DNA of 64,000 nt. Origin: UBA10438 sp964432155 (GTDB lineage Bacteria; Bacteroidota; Ignavibacteria; Kapaibacteriales; Kapaibacteriaceae). The position numbers and the translations under genes were made by a program. This document shows positions 35,357-43,548 of this stretch, one piece after another (within the stretch, counting starts at the first letter, position 1; each line of letters begins with the position of its first letter). Location of the stretch: assembly GCA_964432155.1 (NCBI GenBank), contig CAYSMF010000008.1:1-64000 (forward strand). The letters are read 5' to 3'. The notes beneath the pieces were generated by a model. That model worked only from the letters and a program-made list of their open reading frames with translations. It did not search any database and had not been told where the DNA came from.

Positions 35357-37896
35357 GCTGTTGCATGCTCCTTCCGGCGCTTCAGCCAGAAGCCGAGTCC
35401 AGCCAGACCAATCAGTGCTGCTGCGATGTTCGATGCAATGCTGATTGTGCGGCCCTGCTCGAACGACGGACTTTCGTACTTGAACTCAACCGTGTGTGAG
35501 CCTGCTGGTACCACGACGCCGCGGATCAGATTGTTGACCTTGACCGTTGGTGCTTTCGCACCATCGATGTAGGCTTGCCATTCGTCGTAGTACACTTCGC
35601 TTGCTACGAGCAGACGCGATGTCGACGACGTTGTGGTGATCTTCATGGATTGGTTGCTCGAGCGCGGTTCTACACGCACAGTTGCTGTTGAATCTACGCC
35701 TGCTGGGACAGCAACGCTTTCGGAAACATACGCTGTTGTGCGTGCGTTGAAATCGCCTTCGCGCAGGTGGTCAAGGATCACGCGTGGATTTGATTCTACG
35801 CGAAGCGTGTCGACAAACCAAGCACGCGGGAGCATCGAGCGATTCTCGTACACCAGCGTCTGTCCATCTGCTGATTGAAACACCGGTGGAATGTTCTGGT
35901 ACAATGGCTGATCAGCGATGATGTACTTCACATTGAGCATGTCCCAGACGAATGGGTTGTAGATCATCGAGTTACCTGGCATTGGCTCGCGGCCAGGGCC
36001 CGGACCTGCTACGTCGAGCATGTCTTGATAGATGCGAAGCTTTGCAGACGAATATCCGTGCACGTGCTCTACGAAATGGAATGCCCACCAGTTCGGTGTT
36101 GGCAGTCGTGTGAGGTCGGCAATGCGAGCCCCCTTCACATTTGTCGTGATGAAGTTGACAAGGTCGGTTCGTGTTTCGAACACGTTCTTTTCCGGAGAGC
36201 CCTTTTGTGGCTCGTACGGACGCTTGTCGACGCGCCAGAGGTCGACGATGAGCAGGAGGAGGAATACCGCCATGGCAATATTCGGCTTGACTGTTCCACG
36301 CACCACGAGGATGGTCAGCAGGGCAAATGCGGCAAGCACCAACGCGCTTGTGCGCGCATCGCTGCTCATCTCGGAATACGTGAGCTTTGCGCGATCATCG
36401 CGATAGCTGATGTATTGTGGATTGGAGCGTGTTTGTGCATCGACCTTCTCATCGATCGCATTCGAAACCTGCTTCGTGTAGGTTGTTTCACCGGTCGACA
36501 TGAAGAGCACGAATGCGAGAGCAGCTGCGCTAGCAATGCCGAGCACCTTTACGCGCTGCTTGTTTTCAGCAGATGATGCACCATGCCACGCGACCAGCGA
36601 TGAAAGGCCATAGCCTGCTAGCACAGGCACAGCAAACTGGAGTAGACATAGCGCCATTGACGGTGCTCGGAACTTGTTGAATGCCGGCACGCCATGATAG
36701 AAGATGTCGTAGAGCAGTGGCGCATTCTTCCCGAAGGAGAGAAGCAGCGAGAACACACCAAGCACGATGAGGAAGATCACGAATGGATCGCGGCGATAAT
36801 TCCATGCGCCAATGATTGCCAGCAGGAGAACACCAATGCCCATGTAGTTGGCGGCATCGGTAAATGGCATCTGACCCCAGTAGAGATTGTCGCGCTGTTC
36901 CTTCTTCGAGCCAGGTGCTGTTACGCCGAGGTTTCCAAACCCGTAGTAGTTCGGGATCAGGAACGTGAGTGTTTCTTCAGGCGAGAACGACCAGTTTGTG
37001 GCGTACTCGTAATCGTTGCCGCCAGTTTGGTCAACCTGCTGTGTTTGCGACTGCACGAGTGGTGCTGATCCACGCGTCGACTCAGGTGTGTACTCGCGTG
37101 TTGCGAGGAACATATCTGCGTGTGTGCCAAGAGCGATCACGCCAGCGATGGCGAGTCCGCCCCCTGCCTTCAGCACGTCGATCCATCCCTGCTTCGATAC
37201 TGCACGAGCTGCGAGCTCGGTGAGCATGTAGAGTGCCGTTGCACAGCCGATGTAGAACATCATCTGTGGGTGGGTTGCGGTAACAAGCACGACCAGCGGA
37301 AGAATGAGCAGGAACAAGTTGGCGAGTGTGAATCTCTCGCGGAGGCGTTCCAGGGCGAGGAGAATCCACGGAAGCGTTGCCATGGATACGGGCTTGATGT
37401 TGTGACCAATCATGATCCACACGATCACAAACGTGCTGAACACAGCCGCAAGCGACGAGAACACGCCGATCATACGTGCATGCCCCTTGACGCGCATCAG
37501 TGTATAGACGCCCCAGCCGTAGATCGTATACCACATGGCCAGACGCCACGTGTCGTTTCCAGTGGCTTCGCCCAGTGTGCGTGGGATCGAGAACAGGAGG
37601 GATCCGAGCATATCCCACGAACGATCACCCGCAGCAAGGAACGACGCCAGCGATGGCATGCCCGAGAAAATGTAGGGCACCCACAATGGGAACTCGCCTG
37701 CATTCTTGGCTTCTTCCAAGTAGGGGATGAACGAGTAGAAGGCAAGGTTGTCACCTCCGCTCATGAAGTTCTTGCCGCCGAAGAGTGCGTCGGCAAAGAA
37801 CACCACAACGGCGAGGAAGATGCCGCCATAGGCGAGAATATTCTTCCATTGGTCCTTCATGTCGGACGGGGTGCGAGACGTGGCAGATGATGCCAT
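35353..37896 (-). CDS. YfhO-family large membrane protein
   Basis: 847 residues with about 12-14 membrane helices in the first two thirds (from FLAVVVFFADALFGG on), a soluble beta-rich segment (about 590-800), and a final helix (about 810-840) followed by RRKEH. The profile and the N-terminal NFMSGGDNLAFYSFIPY stretch fit the YfhO family of GT-C-like proteins; Bacillus YfhO helps glycosylate lipoteichoic acid. The exact substrate here is unknown. First gene of the operon with a strong promoter-like site upstream. Confidence 0.85.
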   Translation of the reverse strand: MASSATSRTPSDMKDQWKNILAYGGIFLAVVVFFADALFGGKNFMSGGDNLAFYSFIPYLEEAKNAGEFPLWVPYIFSGMPSLASFLAAGDRSWDMLGSLLFSIPRTLGEATGNDTWRLAMWYTIYGWGVYTLMRVKGHARMIGVFSSLAAVFSTFVIVWIMIGHNIKPVSMATLPWILLALERLRERFTLANLFLLILPLVVLVTATHPQMMFYIGCATALYMLTELAARAVSKQGWIDVLKAGGGLAIAGVIALGTHADMFLATREYTPESTRGSAPLVQSQTQQVDQTGGNDYEYATNWSFSPEETLTFLIPNYYGFGNLGVTAPGSKKEQRDNLYWGQMPFTDAANYMGIGVLLLAIIGAWNYRRDPFVIFLIVLGVFSLLLSFGKNAPLLYDIFYHGVPAFNKFRAPSMALCLLQFAVPVLAGYGLSSLVAWHGASSAENKQRVKVLGIASAAALAFVLFMSTGETTYTKQVSNAIDEKVDAQTRSNPQYISYRDDRAKLTYSEMSSDARTSALVLAAFALLTILVVRGTVKPNIAMAVFLLLLIVDLWRVDKRPYEPQKGSPEKNVFETRTDLVNFITTNVKGARIADLTRLPTPNWWAFHFVEHVHGYSSAKLRIYQDMLDVAGPGPGREPMPGNSMIYNPFVWDMLNVKYIIADQPLYQNIPPVFQSADGQTLVYENRSMLPRAWFVDTLRVESNPRVILDHLREGDFNARTTAYVSESVAVPAGVDSTATVRVEPRSSNQSMKITTTSSTSRLLVASEVYYDEWQAYIDGAKAPTVKVNNLIRGVVVPAGSHTVEFKYESPSFEQGRTISIASNIAAALIGLAGLGFWLKRRKEHATA

Positions 37897-37931
37897 GGAG
37901 TCAGCTCCGAAGTAAGAGGAATTACGAGCAA

Positions 37932-37960
37932 CAAAAGTACAACGGTTGCTCTATCCCCAA
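37932..37960 (-). promoter_or_regulatory. Promoter of the yfhO-like/lysC operon
   Basis: On the minus strand TTG (37960-37958), 18-base spacer, TACTTTTG (37939-37932), an exact TAnnTTTG, 35 bp before the start codon. Confidence 0.6.
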
Positions 37961-37994
37961 GGTAGCTGCTGTTTGGTGCGTGCGAGTTCGCTGA

Positions 37995-38648
37995 TCAATC
38001 CATAAACAAATACGGACGCCAGGTCTCGTCGACCTTGCCGAGGTAGTGTTTCAAGAACAGCACGTGGTGCGGCTTCTTTGGCTGCGTAAGCAAGCGCATA
38101 CCCGCTTCTTCGGGAGTGCGGTTGCCTTTCTTGTTGTTACACTTCACGCACGCCGATGTGAGGTTCTCCCACGATTCGCCGCCGCCGCGAGAGCGGGGGA
38201 TGATGTGATCGACCGTCAGTGGTGGTTGCGCAGTGCCGCAGTAGTTACACCGCATGCCGTCGCGACGCAGAATGTTTTTGCGTGAGAGTTCGATCTTCTT
38301 GAACGGGACGCGCAAGTAGGCCGACAGGCGAATGACCGACGGGAATGGGTAGCGTCCGCGTACTGATCGAATAAACGCGTTGCTCCGAACCTCAACAACT
38401 TCGGCCTTCATGAGCACGAGCAGCACGAGTGCCTTCTTTGTGGTGATGATGCTGATCGGTTCGTACGACTGATTCAGGATCAGGACTTTTGCATTAAGCG
38501 AAAACGGTCTCTCGGGCTCGTTGAGTCCGTCAAGATCATGGTGCTGTAATGCTGATGTGAAGTTGAAGGCAGTACTCCTGTGCGGAAAATAGCAGGAGAG
38601 CGGTATTTTCGCACAGGTATTTCGCACCCGTAATCTCAGGAACTCCAT
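37995..38648 (-). CDS. HNH endonuclease-domain protein
   Basis: About 217 residues from ATG 38648. The zinc-ribbon HNH domain has RRDGMRCNYCGTAQPPLTVDHIIPRSRGG and SACVKCNNKKGNRT, so CxxC pairs and the DH...N...K catalytic pattern are intact. An N-terminal module (AKVLILNQSYEPI) is typical of a widespread single-copy family whose role is unknown. The start is uncertain: ATG 38648 would overlap the divergent carA start by 2 bp; a GTG at 38627 is an alternative, and homology begins only near 38490. Confidence 0.82.
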   Translation of the reverse strand: MEFLRLRVRNTCAKIPLSCYFPHRSTAFNFTSALQHHDLDGLNEPERPFSLNAKVLILNQSYEPISIITTKKALVLLVLMKAEVVEVRSNAFIRSVRGRYPFPSVIRLSAYLRVPFKKIELSRKNILRRDGMRCNYCGTAQPPLTVDHIIPRSRGGGESWENLTSACVKCNNKKGNRTPEEAGMRLLTQPKKPHHVLFLKHYLGKVDETWRPYLFMD

Positions 38649-39774
38649 GGCACGCATGACAGCGGTACTCGCTCTCGAAAATGGTACGACAATCGAGGGG
38701 GATGCCATTGGTGCTATTGGGGCCGAATGCACCGGCGAGCTGGTGTTCAACACCGCGATGACCGGCTACCAAGAAGTGCTTACCGACCCTTCCTACAAGG
38801 GGCAGGTGGTAACCTTCACCTATCCGCATATCGGCAATTACGGCGTCAATCTCGATGACGTCGAGTCGGATCGTGTCCAGGCCTCTGGTCTGGTCGTCCA
38901 CGAACTCTCGCCGGTCGTCTCCAACTTCCGGTCCCACGCCTCGCTCCAGAGCTATCTCGAGCAGAACGGCATTGCAGGCATCGAGGGTGTCGATACGCGC
39001 ATGATCGTGCGCATCCTTCGCTCGGAAGGGGCGATGCGCTGCGTGATTGCACATGGGGAAGGACTCGACCACGCTGAGCTTGTCGAGCGTGCGCGGGCTC
39101 TTCCATCGATGAACGGACTCGACCTTACGCCGCTCGTGACAACGCAGGCCCCCTATGCATGGCAAGCTGAAGACCCGAATCAGTGGGATTACCGTCCGGA
39201 AACCCGCGGACAAGGGGCTCGCAAACGCGTCGTCGCTATCGATTTCGGCATCAAGCGCAACATTCTGCGTCGCTTGGCGCACCATGGATGCGACGTAACT
39301 GTTGTGCCTGCAACGACTTCCGCCGCTGACATCCTTGCGCTCAACCCCGACGGCATCTTCCTCAGCAACGGACCCGGCGACCCTGCGGCGGTAACCACAG
39401 CGATCCAGACAGTGAAAGATCTCCTTGGTGCTCGCCCCCTCTTTGGCATCTGCCTTGGACACCAGATCTTGTCGCTTGCCGTTGGAGCATCCACCTACAA
39501 GCTCAAATTCGGTCACCGCGGCGCAAATCACCCCGTCAAGAACCTCCAAACCGGCAGCATTGAGATTACTTCGCAGAACCACGGATTCGCTGTGGACCCT
39601 GCCACGCTGCCAGCCAATGCCCAGATGACGCACGTCAATCTCAACGACGATACCTGCGCTGGCATTGCTCTGACGGACGTTCCGGCCTTTGCTGTGCAGT
39701 ACCATCCCGAGGCCAGCCCGGGCCCGCACGACTCCGATTACCTCTTCGACCAATTCATGGCCATGATGGCCTAA
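38647..39774 (+). CDS. carA: Carbamoyl-phosphate synthase small subunit
   Basis: 375 residues. N-terminal CPSase domain (LENGTTIEGDAIGA, FNTAMTGYQEVLTDPSYKGQ) and class I glutamine amidotransferase domain with the nucleophile in GICLGHQ and the His/Glu of YHPEASPGP. It delivers ammonia from glutamine to CarB for arginine and pyrimidine synthesis. carB is not adjacent. A weak TATTTTCG at 38604-38611 could be part of its promoter. Stop is directly upstream of the tRNA promoter. Confidence 0.95.
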   Translation: MARMTAVLALENGTTIEGDAIGAIGAECTGELVFNTAMTGYQEVLTDPSYKGQVVTFTYPHIGNYGVNLDDVESDRVQASGLVVHELSPVVSNFRSHASLQSYLEQNGIAGIEGVDTRMIVRILRSEGAMRCVIAHGEGLDHAELVERARALPSMNGLDLTPLVTTQAPYAWQAEDPNQWDYRPETRGQGARKRVVAIDFGIKRNILRRLAHHGCDVTVVPATTSAADILALNPDGIFLSNGPGDPAAVTTAIQTVKDLLGARPLFGICLGHQILSLAVGASTYKLKFGHRGANHPVKNLQTGSIEITSQNHGFAVDPATLPANAQMTHVNLNDDTCAGIALTDVPAFAVQYHPEASPGPHDSDYLFDQFMAMMA

Positions 39775-39807
39775 TTTGGAAATGACCCCGCCGACCTGCT
39801 AACTTTG
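39775..39807 (+). promoter_or_regulatory. Promoter of the tRNA-secE-rpo transcription unit
   Basis: TTTG (39775-39778), 21-base spacer, TAACTTTG (39800-39807), an exact match to the Bacteroidota promoter pattern, 15 bp before tRNA-Tyr. Confidence 0.7.
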
Positions 39808-39822
39808 TCGGCTCTGGTCTAC

Positions 39823-39905
<83 letters not shown>

Positions 39906-39932
39906 CACGAGCGGTCAGTTTCGGCTGGTCTC

Positions 39933-40005
39933 GCGGGAGTAACTCAGTTGGTAGAGTCACAGCCTTCCAAGCTGTTGGTCGCGGGTTCGAGTCCCGTCTC
40001 CCGCT
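39933..40005 (+). tRNA. tRNA-Gly (TCC)
   Basis: 73 nt. Acceptor GCGGGAG pairs CTCCCGC, anticodon loop CTTCCAA between ACAGC/GCTGT, T-loop TTCGAGT. The 73-bp spacer to the next tRNA contains a small hairpin (CGTCAG/CTGACG), probably a processing or spacer structure. Confidence 0.95.
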
Positions 40006-40078
40006 CGCGACGTCAGACCCTGACGCGGACGGCATGTGTCGTTTGCTGATGGGCTTTGGTGTCTCCGGACGATGACGT

Positions 40079-40151
40079 GCTGATGTAGCTCAGTTGGTAG
40101 AGCACCACCTTGGTAAGGTGGAGGTCACCGGTTCAATCCCGGTCATCAGCT
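40079..40151 (+). tRNA. tRNA-Thr (GGT)
   Basis: 73 nt. Acceptor GCTGATG pairs CATCAGC, anticodon loop TTGGTAA between CCACC/GGTGG, T-loop TTCAATC. In many bacteria tuf follows this tRNA; here only 36 bp separate it from tRNA-Trp. Confidence 0.95.
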
Positions 40152-40187
40152 CAGCCTTGACGACGACATTTGAAAATCGAATTGTTT

Positions 40188-40260
40188 ACGGGTGTAGCTC
40201 AGCTGGTAGAGCAGCGGTCTCCAAAACCGCAGGCCGCGGGTTCGAATCCTGCCGCCCGTG
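40188..40260 (+). tRNA. tRNA-Trp (CCA)
   Basis: 73 nt. Acceptor ACGGGTG pairs CGCCCGT (one G-T pair), anticodon loop CTCCAAA between GCGGT/ACCGC, T-loop TTCGAAT. It lies 26 bp upstream of secE, the classic arrangement. Confidence 0.95.
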
Positions 40261-40286
40261 CACATTTCTCGCATCGGAGATGCATC

Positions 40287-40469
40287 ATGGTTGAAACAAT
40301 CCGCGGGTTTTTCACGGACGTGAACAAGGAGATGAAGAAAGTCTCCTGGCCGACACGTGAGCAATTGCAAGAGAGCACGATTGTCGTCGTGGTCACATGC
40401 TTGGTCATCGCTGGCATCGTGTTCGTGATTGACCAAGGCATGACGCAGGTCATGAGCCTGATCTTCTGA
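40287..40469 (+). CDS. secE: Preprotein translocase subunit SecE
   Basis: 60 residues, the short single-helix form. An amphipathic N-terminal part with KEMKKVSWPTREQL (family signature) is followed by one membrane helix (about 31-52). Part of SecYEG. Start at ATG 40287, shortly after tRNA-Trp; nusG follows after 14 bp. Confidence 0.95.
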   Translation: MVETIRGFFTDVNKEMKKVSWPTREQLQESTIVVVVTCLVIAGIVFVIDQGMTQVMSLIF

Positions 40470-40483
40470 GATAGGACACAGCA

Positions 40484-41047
40484 ATGCTTGACGGAGCACC
40501 AACACAAACAATCGAACCGAAGTGGTATGCACTTCGCACATTCACTGGTCACGAGGCCAAGGTGAAGGCGTCTATCGAGCTCGAGATGCAGCGTCTCGGG
40601 TTGGAGAGTCGTGTTCGAAGCATCGTTATCCCGATGGAAACGGTGTACGAGGTGCGCAACGGTAAGCGTCGCACAAAGGTGAAGAACTTCCTTCCAGGGT
40701 ACATTCTTGTAGAGTGTGCGCTGGATCGTCGTTTGAAGGACGTGATCCTCTCCCTGCCATCGATCGTGAGCTTTGTTGGTACAAAGACAGAGCCACAGGC
40801 GTTGCAGCGTGACGAAGTTGATCGCATCCTTGGACGCGTTGAAGAGCGTAAGGACATCACAACGGTGGAAACATCGTTCCGTGAGGGCGACCCTGTAAAG
40901 GTCATCGACGGTCCATTTGCCAACTTCAACGGTACGGTGAAGGAAGTCAACGTAGAAAAGCAAAAACTCAAGGTCGAGGTTGGCATTCTTGGTCGCAAGA
41001 CGCCAATCGAACTCGACTTTGGTCAAGTCGAACTGGAAAATCATTAA
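40484..41047 (+). CDS. nusG: Transcription elongation/antitermination factor NusG
   Basis: 187 residues. NGN domain starts KWYALRTFTGHEAKVK and includes LPGYILVECAL; the KOW domain near the end has FREGDPVKVIDGPFANFNGTVKEV. It binds RNA polymerase and couples it with Rho or the ribosome. Standard position between secE and rplK. Confidence 0.96.
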   Translation: MLDGAPTQTIEPKWYALRTFTGHEAKVKASIELEMQRLGLESRVRSIVIPMETVYEVRNGKRRTKVKNFLPGYILVECALDRRLKDVILSLPSIVSFVGTKTEPQALQRDEVDRILGRVEERKDITTVETSFREGDPVKVIDGPFANFNGTVKEVNVEKQKLKVEVGILGRKTPIELDFGQVELENH

Positions 41048-41056
41048 TCCATCAAG

Positions 41057-41089
41057 AGTGGGAGGTGGGTGAACGCCCGCCGCAGACCA
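41057..41089 (+). promoter_or_regulatory. Candidate L1-binding leader hairpin before rplK
   Basis: Outer stem GTGG (41057-41060)/CCAC (41086-41089), asymmetric internal loop GA/GCAGA, inner stem GGTGGG (41063-41068)/CCCGCC (41075-41080), loop TGAACG. This two-helix, asymmetric-loop design just upstream of rplK-rplA is what is expected for the L1 autoregulatory site that mimics 23S rRNA. Assignment by position and shape. Confidence 0.5.
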
Positions 41090-41105
41090 CGAAAGGACGT
41101 TTTAC

Positions 41106-41531
41106 ATGGCAAAGAAGGTCATGGGCACATTCAAGCTTCAGCTCAAAGCAGGTGAAGCAACGATGGCGCCTCCCGTCGGTCCGGCATTCGGACAGCGCGG
41201 CCTCGCAGGTATGGAGTTCGTTAAGCAGTTCAATGCCAAGTCGGCCAAGCAGCCAGGCATGATTCTGCCAGTGCTCGTCACATTCTACAGTGACAAGAGC
41301 TTCACGTTCGAAATCAAGTCGCCACCTGCTGCAGTGTTGCTTCTCAAGGCAACTGGTCTGCAAAGCGGTTCGGCTGTGCCACAGCGTGACAAGGTTGGCA
41401 AGGTAACACGCGCACAACTTGCTGAGATCGCCAAGATCAAGATGCAGGATCTGAACTGTTCAACTGAGGACGCTGCAATCAGCATGATTGCTGGTACAGC
41501 GCGCTCGATGGGCATCACTGTGGAAGGCTAA
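41106..41531 (+). CDS. rplK: 50S ribosomal protein L11
   Basis: 141 residues, full length. GEATMAPPVGPAFGQRGL in the N-terminal domain, the proline-rich ITFEIKSPPAAVLL-type stretch (SFTFEIKSPPAAVLL), and AISMIAGTARSMGITVEG at the end. Forms the stalk base with L10/L12 at the GTPase centre. Confidence 0.97.
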   Translation: MAKKVMGTFKLQLKAGEATMAPPVGPAFGQRGLAGMEFVKQFNAKSAKQPGMILPVLVTFYSDKSFTFEIKSPPAAVLLLKATGLQSGSAVPQRDKVGKVTRAQLAEIAKIKMQDLNCSTEDAAISMIAGTARSMGITVEG

Positions 41532-41625
41532 GCCTCCACGCTCTATTACCTAGAACTTCATCTTTCAACTGTTGGAGGCTGTTCGTGTTGAACGGCCGCT
41601 CGCACAACACACAAGGACCACTTCC

Positions 41626-42324
41626 ATGGCACAAGGGAAGCGTTACAAGAAGGCAGCTGCGTCGTTTGATCGCAATCTGTCCTATGAATTCAAGAAGGCT
41701 GTTGAGCTCGTCAAGACAAACGCCACAGCCAAGTTCGACGAGTCGTTCGAAGTTGCAATGAACCTCGGTGTTGATCCGCGTAAGGCTGATCAGCTCGTCC
41801 GTGGTACGGTTGCGCTTCCACACGGTACTGGCCGTAGCGTTCGTGTTCTGGTGATTGCTAAGTCGCCAAAGGACAAGGAAGCGCTCGACGCAGGTGCAGA
41901 TCATGCAGGCTTTGCAGACTACATCGAGAAGCTGCAAGGGGGCTGGGCAGACATCGACATCATCATCGCCACGCCAGACGTGATGGGTGAAGTTGGTAAG
42001 CTCGGTCGCGTACTCGGACCTCGCGGTTTGATGCCAAATCCAAAGAGCGGCACAGTGACGTTCGACGTCGCGAAGGCCGTTGCAGAAGTCAAGGCTGGTA
42101 AGATCGAGTTCCGCGTTGACAAGGCTGGCAACATTCACGCATCGGTGGGCAAGTGCTCGTTCGATACGGCGAAGCTTGCTGAAAACGTCGCGACGTTCGT
42201 TGGCACTGTGCTCCGCGCAAAGCCAGCATCGTCGAAGGGCCGTTACGTCAAGAGCATCTCGTTCAGCTCCACCATGGGTCCGAGCGTTCGTGTCGACGAA
42301 CACTCAATGGGCGCAGACCAATAA
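41626..42324 (+). CDS. rplA: 50S ribosomal protein L1
   Basis: 232 residues. LGVDPRKADQLVRGTVALPHGTG, the family signature GRVLGPRGLMPNPKSGTVT and VDKAGNIHASVGK are present. Binds 23S rRNA at the L1 stalk and, in other bacteria, represses its own operon through a leader hairpin. The start at 41626 begins MAQGKRYKKA; an upstream in-frame ATG at 41572 gives a non-homologous extension. Confidence 0.97.
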   Translation: MAQGKRYKKAAASFDRNLSYEFKKAVELVKTNATAKFDESFEVAMNLGVDPRKADQLVRGTVALPHGTGRSVRVLVIAKSPKDKEALDAGADHAGFADYIEKLQGGWADIDIIIATPDVMGEVGKLGRVLGPRGLMPNPKSGTVTFDVAKAVAEVKAGKIEFRVDKAGNIHASVGKCSFDTAKLAENVATFVGTVLRAKPASSKGRYVKSISFSSTMGPSVRVDEHSMGADQ

Positions 42325-42345
42325 TTCACACGTCTATTACGCACC

Positions 42346-42395
42346 GTGGGTGATTCAAGCTTCTAACGTGTCTTCGGATATGTTGAATCAACCAC
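42346..42395 (+). promoter_or_regulatory. Structured leader before rplJ (candidate L10 autoregulatory element)
   Basis: Outer helix GTGGgTGATTC (42346-42356) with GAATCAaCCAC (42385-42395), one mismatch; an 8-base one-sided bulge AAGCTTCT; an inner helix AACGTGTC with GATATGTT closed by a TTCG tetraloop. It lies 22 bp upstream of the rplJ start, where L10-L12 leaders act in other bacteria. No T-run follows, so it is not a terminator. Confidence 0.55.
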
Positions 42396-42417
42396 GAACC
42401 ATTAATCAACAGGGTTT

Positions 42418-42942
42418 ATGATCACGAAAGAGCAAAAGAAGGCCGTTGTTGCTGACCTGGTAGAACACCTCCAGGGCGCTTCAAGCCTCTACTTCGTGGA
42501 TTTCACCGGCATGACAGTCGCAACGGATCAAGCGTTCCGTAACGAACTCCGTCAAAAGGGTGTGAAGATGAAGGTGGCAAAGAACACCCTCATCCTTCGT
42601 GCACTTGCAGAAGTCGGTGGCTACGAATTCGAGGACTCGAAGCTGGCAGGTCAAACAGCAGTCATCTTCGGTGGTTCCGATCCGGTAGCACCAGCCAAGA
42701 TCATCCGTCAGTTCTTTGAGAAGGGCGAAAAGCCGAAGCTCAAGTTGGCGTTTGTCGAAGGCATGGTGTTCGAAGCATCGCAACTCAAGCAGGTTTCCGA
42801 GCTCCCAACACGTGAAGACATGATCGCAGGTATGATCGGCAGCATCCACGCCCCAATCTCGGGTATCGTGGGTAGCATCAACGCCGTCATGCGCGATGTT
42901 GCTTCGCTCGTTGAAGAGGTCGCAAAGAAGAAGGCCGCGTAA
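42418..42942 (+). CDS. rplJ: 50S ribosomal protein L10
   Basis: 174 residues. N-terminal MITKEQKKAVVADLVEHL, VDFTGMTVA, VKMKVAKNTLILRAL (rRNA contact) and a C-terminal helix for L12 dimers. With L12 it forms the stalk recruiting translation factors. Preceded by a strong leader hairpin. Confidence 0.96.
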   Translation: MITKEQKKAVVADLVEHLQGASSLYFVDFTGMTVATDQAFRNELRQKGVKMKVAKNTLILRALAEVGGYEFEDSKLAGQTAVIFGGSDPVAPAKIIRQFFEKGEKPKLKLAFVEGMVFEASQLKQVSELPTREDMIAGMIGSIHAPISGIVGSINAVMRDVASLVEEVAKKKAA

Positions 42943-42987
42943 GCCCCTTCTCACATTTCATTGAACATTTTTACCGTGGAGACACAC

Positions 42988-43368
42988 ATGTCGGCAATCG
43001 TAGAAGAACTCGTAGAAAAGATTGGTAACCTCACACTTGTTGAAGCAGCTGACCTCAAGAAGGCACTCGAAGACAAGTTCGGTGTAACAGCAGCAGCTCC
43101 AATGATGATGGCAGCAGCACCGGGCGCAGGCGCAGCAGCAGCAGCTGGTGAAGAGAAGACAGAGTTCGACGTTGAGCTCACAGACGGTGGCGCACAAAAG
43201 CTGAACGTCATCAAGGTCGTTCGCGAAGTCACAGGTCTTGGCCTCAAGGAAGCAAAGGACCTCGTCGAAGGCGCACCAAAGATCGTCAAGGAAGCTGCTC
43301 CAAAGGCAGATGCCGAAGCGCTCAAGAAGAAGCTCGAAGAAGCTGGCGCAAAGGTTACACTCAAGTAA
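42988..43368 (+). CDS. rplL: 50S ribosomal protein L7/L12
   Basis: 126 residues. N-terminal dimerisation helix (LVEKIGNLTLVEAADLKKALE), Ala/Gly-rich hinge (about 36-55), and C-terminal domain EFDVELTDGGAQKLNVIKVVRE...GLGLKEAKDLVEGAPK. Start at ATG 42988 has GGAG 6-9 bases upstream. Followed by a strong hairpin. Confidence 0.97.
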   Translation: MSAIVEELVEKIGNLTLVEAADLKKALEDKFGVTAAAPMMMAAAPGAGAAAAAGEEKTEFDVELTDGGAQKLNVIKVVREVTGLGLKEAKDLVEGAPKIVKEAAPKADAEALKKKLEEAGAKVTLK

Positions 43369-43389
43369 TCAGCAAGACAGTTTAACAGC

Positions 43390-43430
43390 CCCGAGACGGC
43401 CTTCTGTGCCGTCTCGGGCGTTGTTGTCTT
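43390..43430 (+). terminator. Attenuator/terminator between rplL and rpoB
   Basis: Perfect 11-bp stem CCCGAGACGGC (43390-43400) and GCCGTCTCGGG (43408-43418), loop of 7, then CGTTGTTGTCTT. Position matches the partial terminator that sets the ribosomal protein to RNA polymerase ratio in other bacteria. Confidence 0.85.
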
Positions 43431-43452
43431 AAGACATCCACCCTCACAAGGG

Positions 43453-43514
43453 CCTGTCGAACGGTGATTGACCATCGTCAATCCGGGTCAAAATGGCATT
43501 CGCCGACCGACAGG
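43453..43514 (+). promoter_or_regulatory. Nested hairpins in the rpoB leader
   Basis: CCTGTCG (43453-43459) pairs CGACAGG (43508-43514), enclosing ATTGAC (43467-43472)/GTCAAT (43477-43482) with a CATC loop. It lies between the attenuator and the rpoB start. Function unknown; RNase processing or control of RNA polymerase synthesis are options. Confidence 0.4.
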
Positions 43515-43548
43515 TTCTACTTTTCTCAAGCATTCGGGAGCTCCCTCC

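Noticed and set aside
43468..43548. Upstream TTG start for rpoB
   Set aside because: It falls inside the leader hairpin and adds residues not expected in RpoB; ATG 43549 has a ribosome site.
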